In this document: in pieces, positions 33,270 through 43,111 of the stretch
Layout: each line of letters begins with the position of its first letter
Numbering within the stretch: the first letter of the stretch is position 1
Assembly (NCBI RefSeq): GCF_000407145.1
Contig: NZ_KE136472.1
Location: 911,658-975,657 of the forward strand
Length of the DNA stretch: 64,000 bases
Reading direction: 5' to 3'
Origin: Enterococcus caccae ATCC BAA-1240
GTDB lineage: Bacteria; Bacillota; Bacilli; Lactobacillales; Enterococcaceae
Notes under the pieces: generated by a model
What the model was told of the DNA's origin: nothing
Databases searched by the model: none
Seen by the model: only the letters and a program-made list of their open reading frames with translations
Made by a program: the position numbers and the translations under genes

Positions 33270-34376
33270 ATGGAAAAAGAAACAGAAAAAAAATATGCAG
33301 CTGCATTGGCAGCCTTTATCAAAGAAAATAAGCCTAAAGGCAACGTTTTTTATGATGATCTAACAAACACATTAGCAACGCCATTTACATTGAATGCTGA
33401 CGAAATGGAAAAATTAATTCAAAAAGTTGAAGATGCTGGTATCAGCGTGGTCGACGAAAATGGTGACCCAAGTGAACATAGTCTTAAAAAAGACGCAAAA
33501 GTTGCTGAAAAAGCCCAAATGGAAGATTTATCTGCCCCGACTGGTGTTAAAATCAATGACCCTGTTCGTATGTATTTAAAAGAAATCGGACGTGTTCAAT
33601 TATTAACAGCAGCAGAAGAAGTAGAACTAGCATTAAAAATCGAAGAAGGCGATCAAGAAGCCAAGCAACGTTTAGCAGAAGCTAACTTGCGTTTAGTTGT
33701 TTCAATCGCAAAACGTTATGTTGGACGCGGTATGCAATTTCTGGATTTGATTCAAGAAGGAAATATGGGTCTAATGAAGGCTGTTGAGAAATTCGACTAT
33801 CGCAAAGGATTTAAATTTTCGACGTATGCAACTTGGTGGATTCGTCAAGCAATCACTCGTGCGATCGCTGACCAAGCTAGAACAATTCGGATTCCTGTGC
33901 ATATGGTGGAAACGATTAATAAATTAATTCGAATTCAACGTCAGCTACTACAAGATTTAGGTCGGGAACCGACACCTGAAGAAATCGGTGCGGAAATGGA
34001 TTTACCAACTGAAAAAGTGCGTGAAATCTTAAAAATTGCGCAAGAGCCAGTGTCTTTAGAAACACCAATTGGTGAAGAGGACGACTCACATCTAGGTGAT
34101 TTCATTGAGGACCAAGATGCAACGAGTCCTGCTGAGCATGCAGCATATGAGTTATTGAAAGAACAGTTAGAAGATGTACTTGATACGTTAACTGACCGTG
34201 AAGAAAATGTTTTACGATTACGTTTTGGTTTAGATGATGGACGTACAAGAACATTAGAAGAAGTAGGAAAAGTTTTTGGTGTAACTCGTGAACGGATTCG
34301 ACAAATCGAAGCAAAAGCATTGCGCAAATTACGCCATCCTTCTCGTTCTAAACAATTGAAAGATTTCCTAGAATAA
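33270..34376 (+). CDS. rpoD: Primary sigma factor SigA/RpoD
   Basis: The 368-residue protein has region 1.1, regions 1.2-2.4 ([46 protein letters not shown]), region 3 and region 4.2 ([29 protein letters not shown]). It directs core polymerase to -35/-10 promoters, matching the many TTGACA/TATAAT-like sites seen here. It is the second gene of the dnaG operon, with no separate promoter obvious in the 75-base gap. Confidence 0.97.
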   Translation: MEKETEKKYAAALAAFIKENKPKGNVFYDDLTNTLATPFTLNADEMEKLIQKVEDAGISVVDENGDPSEHSLKKDAKVAEKAQMEDLSAPTGVKINDPVRMYLKEIGRVQLLTAAEEVELALKIEEGDQEAKQRLAEANLRLVVSIAKRYVGRGMQFLDLIQEGNMGLMKAVEKFDYRKGFKFSTYATWWIRQAITRAIADQARTIRIPVHMVETINKLIRIQRQLLQDLGREPTPEEIGAEMDLPTEKVREILKIAQEPVSLETPIGEEDDSHLGDFIEDQDATSPAEHAAYELLKEQLEDVLDTLTDREENVLRLRFGLDDGRTRTLEEVGKVFGVTRERIRQIEAKALRKLRHPSRSKQLKDFLE

Positions 34377-34397
34377 GAAATTTTTTTTGGAAATTTG

Positions 34398-34436
34398 AAC
34401 AGCTCTTTTCGATTTTTTTCGGAGAGAGCTGTTTTT
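34398..34436 (+). terminator. rpoD terminator
   Basis: AACAGCTCT pairs with AGAGCTGTT, followed by TTTT. Confidence 0.7.
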
Positions 34437-34534
34437 AAACAATCGTAACAAAAAAGTTAGATAGTACATATTGGAAGAAACGCGATTTTATGGTAGATTA
34501 GATTTACGAATGTTTAGAATGTGAGGCGGAAAGA

Positions 34535-36514
34535 ATGACGAAGCAATGTCCGAATTGCGGAACTGAAATAGATAACCAAAAAGATGCATGTCCAAAATGC
34601 GGTTATTCTTTTAAAAAAGGTCAGTCTACAGAGGAAAAAACACCTAAAATAGACGCTAAACCTAGTGAAGAATCGGAAGATACTTCTAGTTTTTCTAATA
34701 AAGAAAAAAATGAAAATATCGAATGGTCTGAATTAAAAGATATGAGCATAGGCCACGTCATGACGATGTTTAATGAACAGCGACCAGAAGAAAAAACAAC
34801 AGATTTAGGAAGAAATACAAATAATGAAGAAAAATCACCGTCAAACGAAGAAAATAGCAAGAATCTCAATGATGAGACCGTTTCACAAGATTCGAAGGCT
34901 GACGACCTTGTAAATACTGCTGCTTTGGATCAGTATATCAATGACCATAAAAATGATAATCCAACTGTTGAAACACCATCTGAAACGAGCAGTTCAGTAG
35001 AATCTGATGAAAAAACAGACACAGATGAGCAACCTGAGCTGTCTGGTGAACCATTAGATTCCAAAGCTACAGAACAAGATGAAGCGAACAAAAACGAAGC
35101 GAATCAAAAATCGACGCAACCATCCGATGAAAAAGTATTACAGGAAAAAAATAAAGCTCCTAAAGAAGAAATCACCAAATTTGCTAAACCAAATACTGAA
35201 ACAACCGAATCTAAAACAATCGGACCTAAGGCTTTGCCAACAAAGGCAACTGATATTCCGTCAAAAAGTAAAAAACCTGAAGAAATCGAGATGGATGCAG
35301 CGCCTATATTCTTTAAAGATGCAGAGGAAGCTAAGTCTGCTAAAAATCAATTTGAGCAACCTGTAGTCGAAAAGAAAAGTTCAAAAGAAGGAGAAAACAA
35401 CTCTTCAAAAGATGTTTCTATTAAAAACTACAAAAAAATGTCAGTCATTTTAGCTGCAGCGGTCGTTCTTACGGCTGGTTCATGGTTTGCATATAGTCAG
35501 ACTCAGAAGAAATCGACAACTGGTGGAGAAGTGACTCAAAAACAAGAAAAATTAGCGACTCAAACAGAAAAAGAGTTAAGGAGCTATTTTACGGATGACA
35601 AACAACAGTTTCTTAAACCAGAAATGGTAAGTGTCAATCCGAAAACGATCAAAGAAAATCTGTCTGCTCTAAAAAACGAAGCTAACTATAATGAGCTTGA
35701 AACACTTTATAATAAAGTGACAGATAAACAAACTGCAATCACAAAGATAAATGAGCTGTTTGCTCAACCGATTATTGATGGCAGTAAGTTGAAAGATGTA
35801 GTAATTAAAGCTGACAAAAAAGTTGATATTGCTAAACGAGAAGAAAAAGATGATTTTGATAAATTATTGAATCAAGCAAGAGATCAAGCAATGAGTCAAT
35901 ATGATCAATTACAAAAAGCAAAAGCGTCAGTGGATGTTTTTTACCAAAACAATGAATTCACTGGATCACTGACAAGAGAAAATTACGCAATAGCAAAAGC
36001 CGACGTTGACAAGGTTAAAAGTGAAGTATTACGTAAACCATTATCGGAAGTTTTGGTTAAAGCAGATAAATCATTGACAGAAGCCGAGTCAGTTGTTTCT
36101 TCACAACAAGAACTTACAGACCAAGCACCTGTTCAAGCAAGTGAAACTCCAGTGGGAGATTATCAAGAGAGAAACACTCAAACGCCAAATGGGTTACAGC
36201 CGGATTCTAATACTTTTTCAGCACCTAATGCGGATGGTGTCTATACAGATCCTGTATATTCAGTCAATGCAAATGATGTTAGCGACATGAGCAATCCTGC
36301 TTGGAGTTGGGCGCCTGGTATTCAAGAAAAAGTTATTGCAACTTGTATTGAACGTGGCTATATTACAGCAGGCGCTTACTCATTACAACCTGCCAGAATC
36401 ATTAATGGCGAAGGGTATTATAATTTATATGGATCAGATAACCAATATCTAGTAACGATCAATGCAAAAACTGGTTGGTTTAAAGGAAATGCCTCAAGAA
36501 ACGCTGGAAGGTAA
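34535..36514 (+). CDS. mapZ: MapZ-like division-site positioning protein with N-terminal zinc ribbon
   Basis: The 659-residue protein begins with a four-Cys zinc ribbon (CPNCG...CPKCG, 5-22), then a long acidic cytoplasmic tail, one membrane helix (about 303-322), a helical extracellular domain (about 335-540), a Ser/Thr/Gln linker and a C-terminal domain. The last domain (NPAWSWAPG, RGYITAGAYSL, GEGYYNLYG, TINAKTGWFKGNA) matches the end of pneumococcal MapZ as I remember it, and LDQYINDHK resembles its cytoplasmic LDKYVKQHR. MapZ marks the division site for FtsZ in streptococci. The zinc ribbon is an addition absent from pneumococcal MapZ. Confidence 0.8.
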   Translation: MTKQCPNCGTEIDNQKDACPKCGYSFKKGQSTEEKTPKIDAKPSEESEDTSSFSNKEKNENIEWSELKDMSIGHVMTMFNEQRPEEKTTDLGRNTNNEEKSPSNEENSKNLNDETVSQDSKADDLVNTAALDQYINDHKNDNPTVETPSETSSSVESDEKTDTDEQPELSGEPLDSKATEQDEANKNEANQKSTQPSDEKVLQEKNKAPKEEITKFAKPNTETTESKTIGPKALPTKATDIPSKSKKPEEIEMDAAPIFFKDAEEAKSAKNQFEQPVVEKKSSKEGENNSSKDVSIKNYKKMSVILAAAVVLTAGSWFAYSQTQKKSTTGGEVTQKQEKLATQTEKELRSYFTDDKQQFLKPEMVSVNPKTIKENLSALKNEANYNELETLYNKVTDKQTAITKINELFAQPIIDGSKLKDVVIKADKKVDIAKREEKDDFDKLLNQARDQAMSQYDQLQKAKASVDVFYQNNEFTGSLTRENYAIAKADVDKVKSEVLRKPLSEVLVKADKSLTEAESVVSSQQELTDQAPVQASETPVGDYQERNTQTPNGLQPDSNTFSAPNADGVYTDPVYSVNANDVSDMSNPAWSWAPGIQEKVIATCIERGYITAGAYSLQPARIINGEGYYNLYGSDNQYLVTINAKTGWFKGNASRNAGR

Positions 36515-36541
36515 CGTCTATTGTTTACAGAAAATGAACGT

Positions 36542-36574
36542 GAGACAAAAGTGATAGACTTTTGTCTCGTTTTT
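36542..36574 (+). terminator. mapZ terminator
   Basis: GAGACAAAAGT-gatag-ACTTTTGTCTC, perfect 11-base stem, followed by GTTTTTC. Confidence 0.75.
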
Positions 36575-36623
36575 CTTCCATAACAGCATCAATGACGATT
36601 GATTTTATTACAAGGAGAATAGT

Positions 36624-37328
36624 ATGGAAAAAAAAGAATATCTAACTTTTAGAGAAGGAGTAAATGCATGTATACCAACAATTTTGGGGTATTTAGGCAT
36701 CGGGATCGCAGCCGGAGTTGTTGGTAAAAATGTTGGGTTATCAATTATAGAAATTGCATTGATGTCGATTTTAGTCTACGCAGGTGGAGCGCAATTCATT
36801 ATCTGTGGGATGTTGGCGATCCATTCGCCGATTTCAGCAATTATCTTTACGACATTTTTAGTGAATTTACGTCACTTTTTGATGAGTATGTCAGTGGCTT
36901 CATATTTTAAAAATGAACCGTTGATTACAAGTATTGGAATTGGAACGCTTCTAACCGATGAATCATATGGCGTTCTTATGTCATCATTAGCAAATGATCA
37001 TCGCATTAGTTCTGCTTGGACTCATGGCTTGAATATTACCGCTTATGTAGCTTGGATCTTTTCAACTATTCTTGGTGGTTTGTTAGGTACATGGATTCCA
37101 GATCCTTATCTGTTAGGATTAGACTTTGCTTTGGTTGCAATGTTTGCTGGATTATTTATTTTACAAGTCGATGTACCGATAAAAAAACATACGAAAGAGA
37201 CATTGATTGTGTTAGGTACAGTTTGTCTATCCCTTTATTTTTTTATGGGCTTTTTTTCACCAGAACTCTCAGTTTTATTCGCAACTCTTTTGGGTTGCAC
37301 AGTTGGGGTGGTGAATCATCATGAGTAA
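36624..37328 (+). CDS. azlC: AzlC-family branched-chain amino acid exporter, large subunit
   Basis: The 234-residue membrane protein has about six or seven helices, with the AzlC blocks GVNACIPTILGYLGIGIAAG, YAGGAQFI and LVNLRHFLMS and TDESYG. With AzlD it exports branched-chain amino acids or analogues. The ribosome site GGAG precedes ATG 36624, and the 3' end overlaps azlD by 8 bases, so the two are coupled. Confidence 0.87.
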   Translation: MEKKEYLTFREGVNACIPTILGYLGIGIAAGVVGKNVGLSIIEIALMSILVYAGGAQFIICGMLAIHSPISAIIFTTFLVNLRHFLMSMSVASYFKNEPLITSIGIGTLLTDESYGVLMSSLANDHRISSAWTHGLNITAYVAWIFSTILGGLLGTWIPDPYLLGLDFALVAMFAGLFILQVDVPIKKHTKETLIVLGTVCLSLYFFMGFFSPELSVLFATLLGCTVGVVNHHE

Positions 37329-37647
37329 TAATTATGTATTATTAACAATTTTAGGTTGTTCGATCGTAACCTGGATTCCACGGATTTTGCCTTTTTTGAT
37401 TTCTAAGCGAGTTGATTTTCCTGAGTGGTTTCTTCGGTTTTTATCCTATATCCCGATTTGTATCTTGACGGCACTCTTATTTCAGAGTATTTTAGAAGTT
37501 CAGGCAACGGGCTTTCCTAAAGTAAAAACGTTAGAAGCGTTAAGCTGTATTCCTACTTTACTTGTTGCGATTCGAACCAAAGATTTAATGAAAACAGTTG
37601 TCGTAGGAATCGTTACAATTGCATTACTACGTATTTTTTTAGGCTAA
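37321..37647 (+). CDS. azlD: AzlD-family transporter small subunit
   Basis: The 108-residue protein has three or four membrane helices and the AzlD blocks TWIPRILPFLISKR and LSYIPICILTALLF. It is the obligate partner of AzlC. The start, ATG 37321, has GGTGG upstream inside the azlC end. Confidence 0.85.
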   Translation: MSNNYVLLTILGCSIVTWIPRILPFLISKRVDFPEWFLRFLSYIPICILTALLFQSILEVQATGFPKVKTLEALSCIPTLLVAIRTKDLMKTVVVGIVTIALLRIFLG

Positions 37648-37666
37648 GTGCCAGAAGGAGAAAATT

Positions 37667-38536
37667 ATGAACGAACTATTAGCGAATGTTTTTACAGCAT
37701 TAGTCATCGATGAAAATGACAGTTATTACTTTTTACAAAAAAACGGCATCACGTTGCGCTTATCCAAAGAAGAAGGCAGCCATGAAATTGGTGAAGCAGT
37801 GGAAGGGTTTGGCTATTTGAATCAAAAACAAGAACCCGAGATGACAACGATTATTCCAACAGCTCGAGTTGGTCAATATGCTTTTGGAACAGTGACGGGC
37901 ACAAGACGTGATTTAGGCGCTTTTGTAGACATTGGTCTTAAGGACAAGGATGTGGTTGTCTCTTTAGATGAACTGCCTGTTATGCGTGAATTATGGCCGA
38001 AAAAAGGAGATCAATTAATGATTGCCTTGAAAGTGGATAATAAAGAGCGTATTTGGGGTGAATTAGCAGACGAGAAAATCTTCAAAGCGATGTCTAAACC
38101 AGGAACGCAAGAGCTGAAAAATGAAAATATTAGTGGAATCGTTTATCGCTTGAAAATGATTGGTTCATTTATTTTGACAGATGATTTCTACATTGCGTTT
38201 ATTCACCCATCGGAACGTTATCAAGAACCTCGTTTGGGTGAACGTGTGAATGGTCGTGTCATTGGCATACGGCCAGATGGGGTGGTAAATATTTCCTTGA
38301 AACCTCGTGCTTATGAAGCAATCAGTGATGATGCAGCGATGATTTTGACCTTTTTAGAGCGATCCACTGATCATAAAATACCATTCACGGATAAATCTAA
38401 CCCAGAAGAAATTAAGCAAACATTTGGTATAAGTAAAGCACAATTTAAGCGGGCAATTGGGAATCTAATGAAGCAGGGAAAAATCACTCAAGACGCTGGT
38501 TTTACAATTTTGAAAGAAGAACATCTAGAAAAATAA
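37667..38536 (+). CDS. cvfB: CvfB-like S1 RNA-binding protein
   Basis: The 289-residue cytoplasmic protein has tandem S1-type OB domains (AFGTVTGTRRDLGAFVDIGLKDKDVVVSLDEL near 72-103; GERVNGRVIGIRPDGVVNISLKPR near 192-215) and a C-terminal winged helix (FGISKAQFKRAIGNLMKQGKI). This is the CvfB plan, an RNA-binding regulator of virulence genes in S. aureus. It lies 19 bases after azlD, likely in the same transcript. Confidence 0.85.
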   Translation: MNELLANVFTALVIDENDSYYFLQKNGITLRLSKEEGSHEIGEAVEGFGYLNQKQEPEMTTIIPTARVGQYAFGTVTGTRRDLGAFVDIGLKDKDVVVSLDELPVMRELWPKKGDQLMIALKVDNKERIWGELADEKIFKAMSKPGTQELKNENISGIVYRLKMIGSFILTDDFYIAFIHPSERYQEPRLGERVNGRVIGIRPDGVVNISLKPRAYEAISDDAAMILTFLERSTDHKIPFTDKSNPEEIKQTFGISKAQFKRAIGNLMKQGKITQDAGFTILKEEHLEK

Positions 38537-38659
38537 AGGTTTTTTCATTCTAATTGAGAATCACTTGCAAATGTATTAGAGTTATTTTATACTTATTATA
38601 ATTTGATACTATTAATTATGGTTCTAGATTAAAATAATTATAAATAAGGGGCTGCATTT

Positions 38660-39145
38660 ATGGATTCTACTGCTGCTTTAAAAAAAACAAAAAAACAATT
38701 GCATGAATCTGGTTTCAAACTGACGCCTCAGCGAGAAGCAACAGTTTTGGTATTACTGGAAAATGAGAAAGACCATCTATCAGCGGAAGAAATTTATTTT
38801 TTAGTGAAACAAAAAAGCCCAGAGATTGGTTTAGCAACTGTGTATCGTACATTAGAAATTTTAACTGACTTAAAAGTCGTAGATAAGGTAAGCTTCAACG
38901 ACGGATTAGCGCGTTATGACTTACGTAAAGAAGGAGCCAAACATTTCCATCATCATCTTTTATGTTTGGAATGCGGAAACATTGAAGAAGTGGAAGAGGA
39001 TTTATTAGGCGAAGTGGAAGAAGTTGTTGAACAACGGTATCATTTCATGGTGAAAGACCATCGGTTAACTTTCCATGGTATTTGTCAGGAGTGTCAACAA
39101 CAAAAGAAAAAATTACCAACTGAAGAGGCTGCATCAGAAGGCTGA
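38660..39145 (+). CDS. fur: Fur-family transcriptional regulator
   Basis: The 161-residue protein has a winged helix (LTPQREATVLVLLENEKDHLSAEEIY), ATVYRTLEIL recognition region, FHHHLLCLECG metal site and a second CxxC (CQEC). The HHHLLC pattern and overall sequence favour Fur over PerR or Zur, but the metal cannot be assigned with certainty. AAGGGG precedes ATG 38660. The AT-rich upstream region may carry its own operator. I could not define a clear 19-base box. Confidence 0.82.
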   Translation: MDSTAALKKTKKQLHESGFKLTPQREATVLVLLENEKDHLSAEEIYFLVKQKSPEIGLATVYRTLEILTDLKVVDKVSFNDGLARYDLRKEGAKHFHHHLLCLECGNIEEVEEDLLGEVEEVVEQRYHFMVKDHRLTFHGICQECQQQKKKLPTEEAASEG

Positions 39146-39151
39146 GATTTT

Positions 39152-39206
39152 AAATAAATGAATCAGGGAACAAAAGATTAATTTTTGTTCCCTGATTCAT
39201 TTATTT
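39152..39206 (+). terminator. fur terminator
   Basis: A 24-base perfect stem: AAATAAATGAATCAGGGAAC plus AAAA (39152-39175) pairs with its complement ending near 39206 around GATTAATT. The stem is A/T-rich at its base, so a long T tract follows on either strand. Confidence 0.75.
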
Positions 39207-39222
39207 TTATTTGTAAAATAGA

Positions 39223-39251
39223 TTGACAATTCTGAAAGAATCTCTTACAAT
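39223..39251 (+). promoter_or_regulatory. Promoter of the T-box/aroF transcript
   Basis: Consensus TTGACA (39223-39228), 17 bases, TACAAT (39246-39251). The inferred start near 39258 leaves a leader of about 335 bases. Confidence 0.75.
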
Positions 39252-39257
39252 GACTTC

Positions 39258-39536
39258 AATAAACAATAAAAGTTTTGATAAGAACTAGTAAGATAGTACA
39301 GGTGTACAGAAAGTAGCCGGCTGTTGAGAGGCGCATAAACCTAACGTATCTGAATTCCTCTTTGAACTTCACACCGAATGGAGTAGGCTGTGACGGTTAT
39401 AGGTGCCCGTTATTGTGCCAAGGTATAATTTTGTACCTGACAAGTCAATGAGTGTAAGCTGATTGTAAACAAAGGTGGTAACACGGATCGTTCGGTCTCG
39501 TCCTTTTCAGAAATGAGAAGGTCGGGGCTTTTTTAT
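39258..39536 (+). promoter_or_regulatory. T-box riboswitch, probably tRNA-Phe responsive
   Basis: The leader has a stem I base GGTGT/ACACC, an AGTA motif near 39312 facing GAAC at 39364-39367, then TTC at 39368-39370 as likely specifier codon (Phe). The antiterminator sequence GGTGGTAACACG (39474-39485) presents TGGT, complementary to an ACCA tRNA end (discriminator A, as in tRNA-Phe or -Tyr, not Trp). The terminator stem TCCTTTTC/GAGAAGG with GGGGC and TTTTTT ends near 39536. Uncharged tRNA should favour antitermination. Confidence 0.85.
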
Positions 39537-39592
39537 TTTATGGTTCTTTTATTTATTGTTTGAATATAAGTGAAATGAAGGGAAGTTATTGT

Positions 39593-40621
39593 ATGAGTTT
39601 TAAAACATTGAGCCAACCAATCAATTTTGAACAAGTCAAATCATTATCTAAGCTAACACCAGAACAAGACCAGTTAAAAGCTGCTCGAGATCAAGAGTTA
39701 AAAGATATTATTGAAGGGAAAAGTGATAAAATTCTATTAGTGATTGGACCTTGTTCTGCTCACAATGAAGAAGCTGTCATGGAATATGTTATTCGTTTAG
39801 CTAAACTACAAGAAAAAGTCCAAGATAAAATCTTTATGGTACCACGAGTTTATACGAATAAACCAAGAACCAACGGCGACGGCTATAAAGGGTTACTTCA
39901 CCAACAAAATCCAGAAGGAGAAAGCAACTTAATTAAAGGTATTGCAGCAGTTCGTAGCTTGCATAATCGTGTTATTAGTGAAACGGGTTTAACAACAGCG
40001 GATGAAATGCTTTATCCTGAAAACTTGGAATTTGTTCAAGATCTAGTGAGTTATATTGCTGTTGGTGCGCGTTCTGTAGAAGATCAACAACATCGTTTTG
40101 TTGCCAGTGGAATTGACCAACCAACAGGGATGAAAAATCCAACTAGTGGAAATTTGAATGTGTTATTCAATTCCTTATATGCAGCGCAACAAAAACAAGA
40201 GTTTATTTTTAATGGATTGGAAGTAGAATCAAGTTCAAATCCTTTAGCACACGTAGTGTTGCGGGGAGGATTAAATGAATATGGGGAAAACATTCCTAAC
40301 TATCATTATGAGGATTTGTTGAAGGTAGTGAATCTTTACAAGGCTGGAAACTACAAAAATCCCTTTATTTTGATCGATACAAATCACGATAATTCAGGAA
40401 AACAGTATAAAGAGCAAATTCGCATCGTTAAGGAAACCTTGATCAATCGTTCTTGGAATGCAGACATGAAAAAATGGGTTCGCGGTTTTATGATTGAAAG
40501 TTTTCTTGAAAGTGGACGTCAGGAAGCTGATGGTAAAGTCTTTGGTCAATCAATTACTGATCCATGTTTAGGGTGGACTGAAACGGAAGAATTGGTTAAT
40601 TACATTGCTGAACACGCTTAA
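39593..40621 (+). CDS. aroF: 3-deoxy-7-phosphoheptulonate synthase (DAHP synthase, type I AroF/AroG)
   Basis: The 342-residue enzyme condenses phosphoenolpyruvate and erythrose-4-phosphate in the first step of aromatic amino acid synthesis. VIGPCSAHN, MVPRVYTNKPRTNG, GLTTADEML, SSGNLN-like TSGNLNVL, DTNHDNSGK and GFMIESFL are family blocks. The frame opens at 39560, but AGGGAAG sets ATG 39593. Control by the upstream T-box ties expression to aminoacyl-tRNA supply. No other aro gene is adjacent. Confidence 0.92.
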   Translation: MSFKTLSQPINFEQVKSLSKLTPEQDQLKAARDQELKDIIEGKSDKILLVIGPCSAHNEEAVMEYVIRLAKLQEKVQDKIFMVPRVYTNKPRTNGDGYKGLLHQQNPEGESNLIKGIAAVRSLHNRVISETGLTTADEMLYPENLEFVQDLVSYIAVGARSVEDQQHRFVASGIDQPTGMKNPTSGNLNVLFNSLYAAQQKQEFIFNGLEVESSSNPLAHVVLRGGLNEYGENIPNYHYEDLLKVVNLYKAGNYKNPFILIDTNHDNSGKQYKEQIRIVKETLINRSWNADMKKWVRGFMIESFLESGRQEADGKVFGQSITDPCLGWTETEELVNYIAEHA

Positions 40622-40630
40622 TAGAACGAT

Positions 40631-40671
40631 AAAAAGAGTTGCTCATGAAATAAATAGGAGCAACTCTTTTT
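40631..40671. terminator. Bidirectional terminator between aroF and gap
   Basis: AAAAAGAGTTGCTC pairs with GAGCAACTCTTTTT. Runs of A before and T after serve both converging genes. Confidence 0.78.
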
Positions 40672-40683
40672 GTTTCATATAGA

Positions 40684-41694
40684 TTATAAATTTGCAAATT
40701 TTTCCAATAAACGAATCATTTGACAAGTAAATCCATACTCATTATCATACCAAGCAACTGTTTTAACTAGTTGGAAATCGCCAGAAGTTGTTACTTCTGT
40801 TTGAGTCGGATCAAAAATTGATCCTTCGGTTGTACCAATCACGTCGCCAGAGACGATCTCACGATCATCGTAACCAAATGAAGGGTTGTCGATTGTATGT
40901 TTTTTGATCGCTTCATTGATTTGATCTGCTGTTACTTTTGTTTTTAAGATGGAGACTAATTCCGTTAATGATCCATCTACCACAGGTACACGTTGTGCAT
41001 GACCTTGTAATTTTCCATTCAGTTCAGGGATAACCAATCCGATTGCTTTGGCTGCACCAGTTGAATGAGGGATTGTATTATCAGCAGCTGAACGAGCAGC
41101 TCGTAAGTTACCACCTTTTACAGGTCCGTCCAATAACATTTGCGTAGATGTATATGCATGAACTGTTGTCATAGTCCCTACTTCAATGCCAAATTCATTA
41201 TTTAAAAAGTAAGCCATTGGTGCTAAACAATTGGTTGTACATGATCCGGCTGAAATAATTTTATCATCAGGTGTTAAGGTATCATCATTAACATTATAAA
41301 CAATGGTTTTCATATCACCAGCAGGTGCTGAAATCACTACTCGTTTTGCACCTGCATCTATATGAGCTTGGGCTTTTGCTTCAGAAGTATAAAATCCAGT
41401 ACATTCTAAAACAATATCAACACCATTTTCTGCTACCCATTTAAGTTTGCTGGCATCAGCTTCTGCGTAAACTTTCGTTTCCTCACCATCAACTACGATT
41501 GAATCTTCCGTTGCAGTTACTTTTCCTGGATAAGTACCATGAGTAGAGTCGAATTGTAATAACTGAGCCAACATCGTTGGACTTGTCAAATCATTGATTG
41601 CTACAACTTCAATATCATCGGAAACTTCTTTGATGCGGCGGAATGCAAGACGACCAATTCGACCAAATCCATTAATTCCTACTTTTACTGTCAT
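40684..41694 (-). CDS. gap: Glyceraldehyde-3-phosphate dehydrogenase
   Basis: The 336-residue glycolytic enzyme has the Rossmann loop INGFGRIGR (7-15), NAD-selecting NDL (34-36), catalytic Cys152 in [12 protein letters not shown] and WYDNEYG near the end. It phosphorylates and oxidises glyceraldehyde-3-phosphate with NAD+. The frame is open to 41754, but AAAGGAGGAAATTTAGT places the start at ATG 41694. It faces aroF across a shared terminator. Confidence 0.96.
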   Translation of the reverse strand: MTVKVGINGFGRIGRLAFRRIKEVSDDIEVVAINDLTSPTMLAQLLQFDSTHGTYPGKVTATEDSIVVDGEETKVYAEADASKLKWVAENGVDIVLECTGFYTSEAKAQAHIDAGAKRVVISAPAGDMKTIVYNVNDDTLTPDDKIISAGSCTTNCLAPMAYFLNNEFGIEVGTMTTVHAYTSTQMLLDGPVKGGNLRAARSAADNTIPHSTGAAKAIGLVIPELNGKLQGHAQRVPVVDGSLTELVSILKTKVTADQINEAIKKHTIDNPSFGYDDREIVSGDVIGTTEGSIFDPTQTEVTTSGDFQLVKTVAWYDNEYGFTCQMIRLLEKFANL

Positions 41695-41921
41695 ACTAAA
41701 TTTCCTCCTTTGATAATTTAGAGCAAATATACAAACTTGTCTTATTTGATCCAAACTACTATCTGATAGACAAGTTCGTCGCGCTCGACAAATTTAAAAT
41801 GACCAGCTTTTTATAATCACTCATTTAAAAAAGCAATTATATCAGCTATACTTGTAGCATGAACGCTTTTCAGATTTTTGTCAAAAATCTTGTCTTTTAC
41901 AATGGAAAAGGGGGTAGTAAA

Positions 41922-42914
41922 ATGAATAGAGACCACGTTATTGATTTGCTTCAAATGAACTATCGAGAAATTAAAGAGGGAAAAGGGAGAGGATTTGACA
42001 AAAGAGTTGCGTATACCATTGCGCAATCATATACGGCTAAAGCGCATCATTTTTCAGACTATGACTATCGCCGCATGGAAGAAATACTTAAAGCAGAGCT
42101 AAGTGTTTTCAATTTGTTACGCCAGCCAGTCAGAGGGCTTTTACTAGGAATGATGTTAGCGAATAATAAATCGAAAGAGTTAGACATTCAGACACTACTC
42201 CTTGATTATCAACGTTTATGCGATGTTGGTTTTCAACGATCTTCTTATTCCTATTTTTCGGCTTACTTGCTTCTGTTTACAAAAACAGCTGAGAAAGAAT
42301 TTATCGTTCGTAAGGCTCGAAGTATTTTTGAAGAATTAAAGAGTCATCATTATTTTCTCACAGGCGCTAAAGATGGAGCGATTTCAATTACTTTGGCACA
42401 ACAAGAAAAATTAGAATCATTAACAAGTAAACAAATTGCTTATCTAGTAGAAGAGTACTATCAGATTTTAAACAAGAATGGGTTTTATAAGTCAAGTGAA
42501 CTTCAATTTGCTGCAGCAACAGCAGCGATGCTGACTGGATATTTTTCTCATGAATTAATTGAAGTGATTATTCGCTTGATAGTAGATTTGAAACAAATCG
42601 GGATCAAATTTAAAAAGTCACTGTATAATAATGTAGTAACGCTTGCTTTTTTAGCTACTATAAAAGAGATTGATTTTCAAGCATTGAGAGGATATTTAGA
42701 ATGTCTTGAAAAAAAGACGAATTTACGTTTTTACAAAGAATTTCGTCAGTCATTAGCTTTAAGTCTAATGATTCAAGAAGAAATGAACTACTTAATGAAG
42801 GATGACAATTTAAATATGTCGGCATTAACAATTACTATGATAATGGCGCAAGAAGCTAGTGCAGCAGCTGCGGCTATCGCTGTATCGATGGCAGCGGTGA
42901 ATTCTAGTTCATAA
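41922..42914 (+). CDS. DUF4003 family protein
   Basis: The 330-residue, all-helical cytoplasmic protein matches the DUF4003 family as I know it: MNYREIKEGKGRGFDKRVAYTIAQSY at the N terminus, an Ala-rich C terminus. Function unknown. AAGGGGG precedes ATG 41922; the upstream 21 codons have no ribosome site. It lies between gap (divergent) and obg, with its own start region. Confidence 0.75.
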   Translation: MNRDHVIDLLQMNYREIKEGKGRGFDKRVAYTIAQSYTAKAHHFSDYDYRRMEEILKAELSVFNLLRQPVRGLLLGMMLANNKSKELDIQTLLLDYQRLCDVGFQRSSYSYFSAYLLLFTKTAEKEFIVRKARSIFEELKSHHYFLTGAKDGAISITLAQQEKLESLTSKQIAYLVEEYYQILNKNGFYKSSELQFAAATAAMLTGYFSHELIEVIIRLIVDLKQIGIKFKKSLYNNVVTLAFLATIKEIDFQALRGYLECLEKKTNLRFYKEFRQSLALSLMIQEEMNYLMKDDNLNMSALTITMIMAQEASAAAAAIAVSMAAVNSSS

Positions 42915-43111
42915 AAACGAATTTGGCTAGACAAATTCAGGTTTAACCTTTACAATAAGAAAGGCTTTCAAACAGAATATGTTATCGAAAAGCGAATAAA
43001 AACGAATAACTAAATTTGTAAAAAAGTAAACTAAAAGAAGTGATAAGGAATGGTGTTCATAGTGGGAGCCCAGTACCTTAGCATAATTTCTTTAAGATAG
43101 GAGGACAAAAT

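Noticed and set aside
38560-38655. Fur or PerR box before the fur gene
   Set aside because: The region is AT-rich with several partial matches to 7-1-7 and PerR patterns, but none is convincing by eye.
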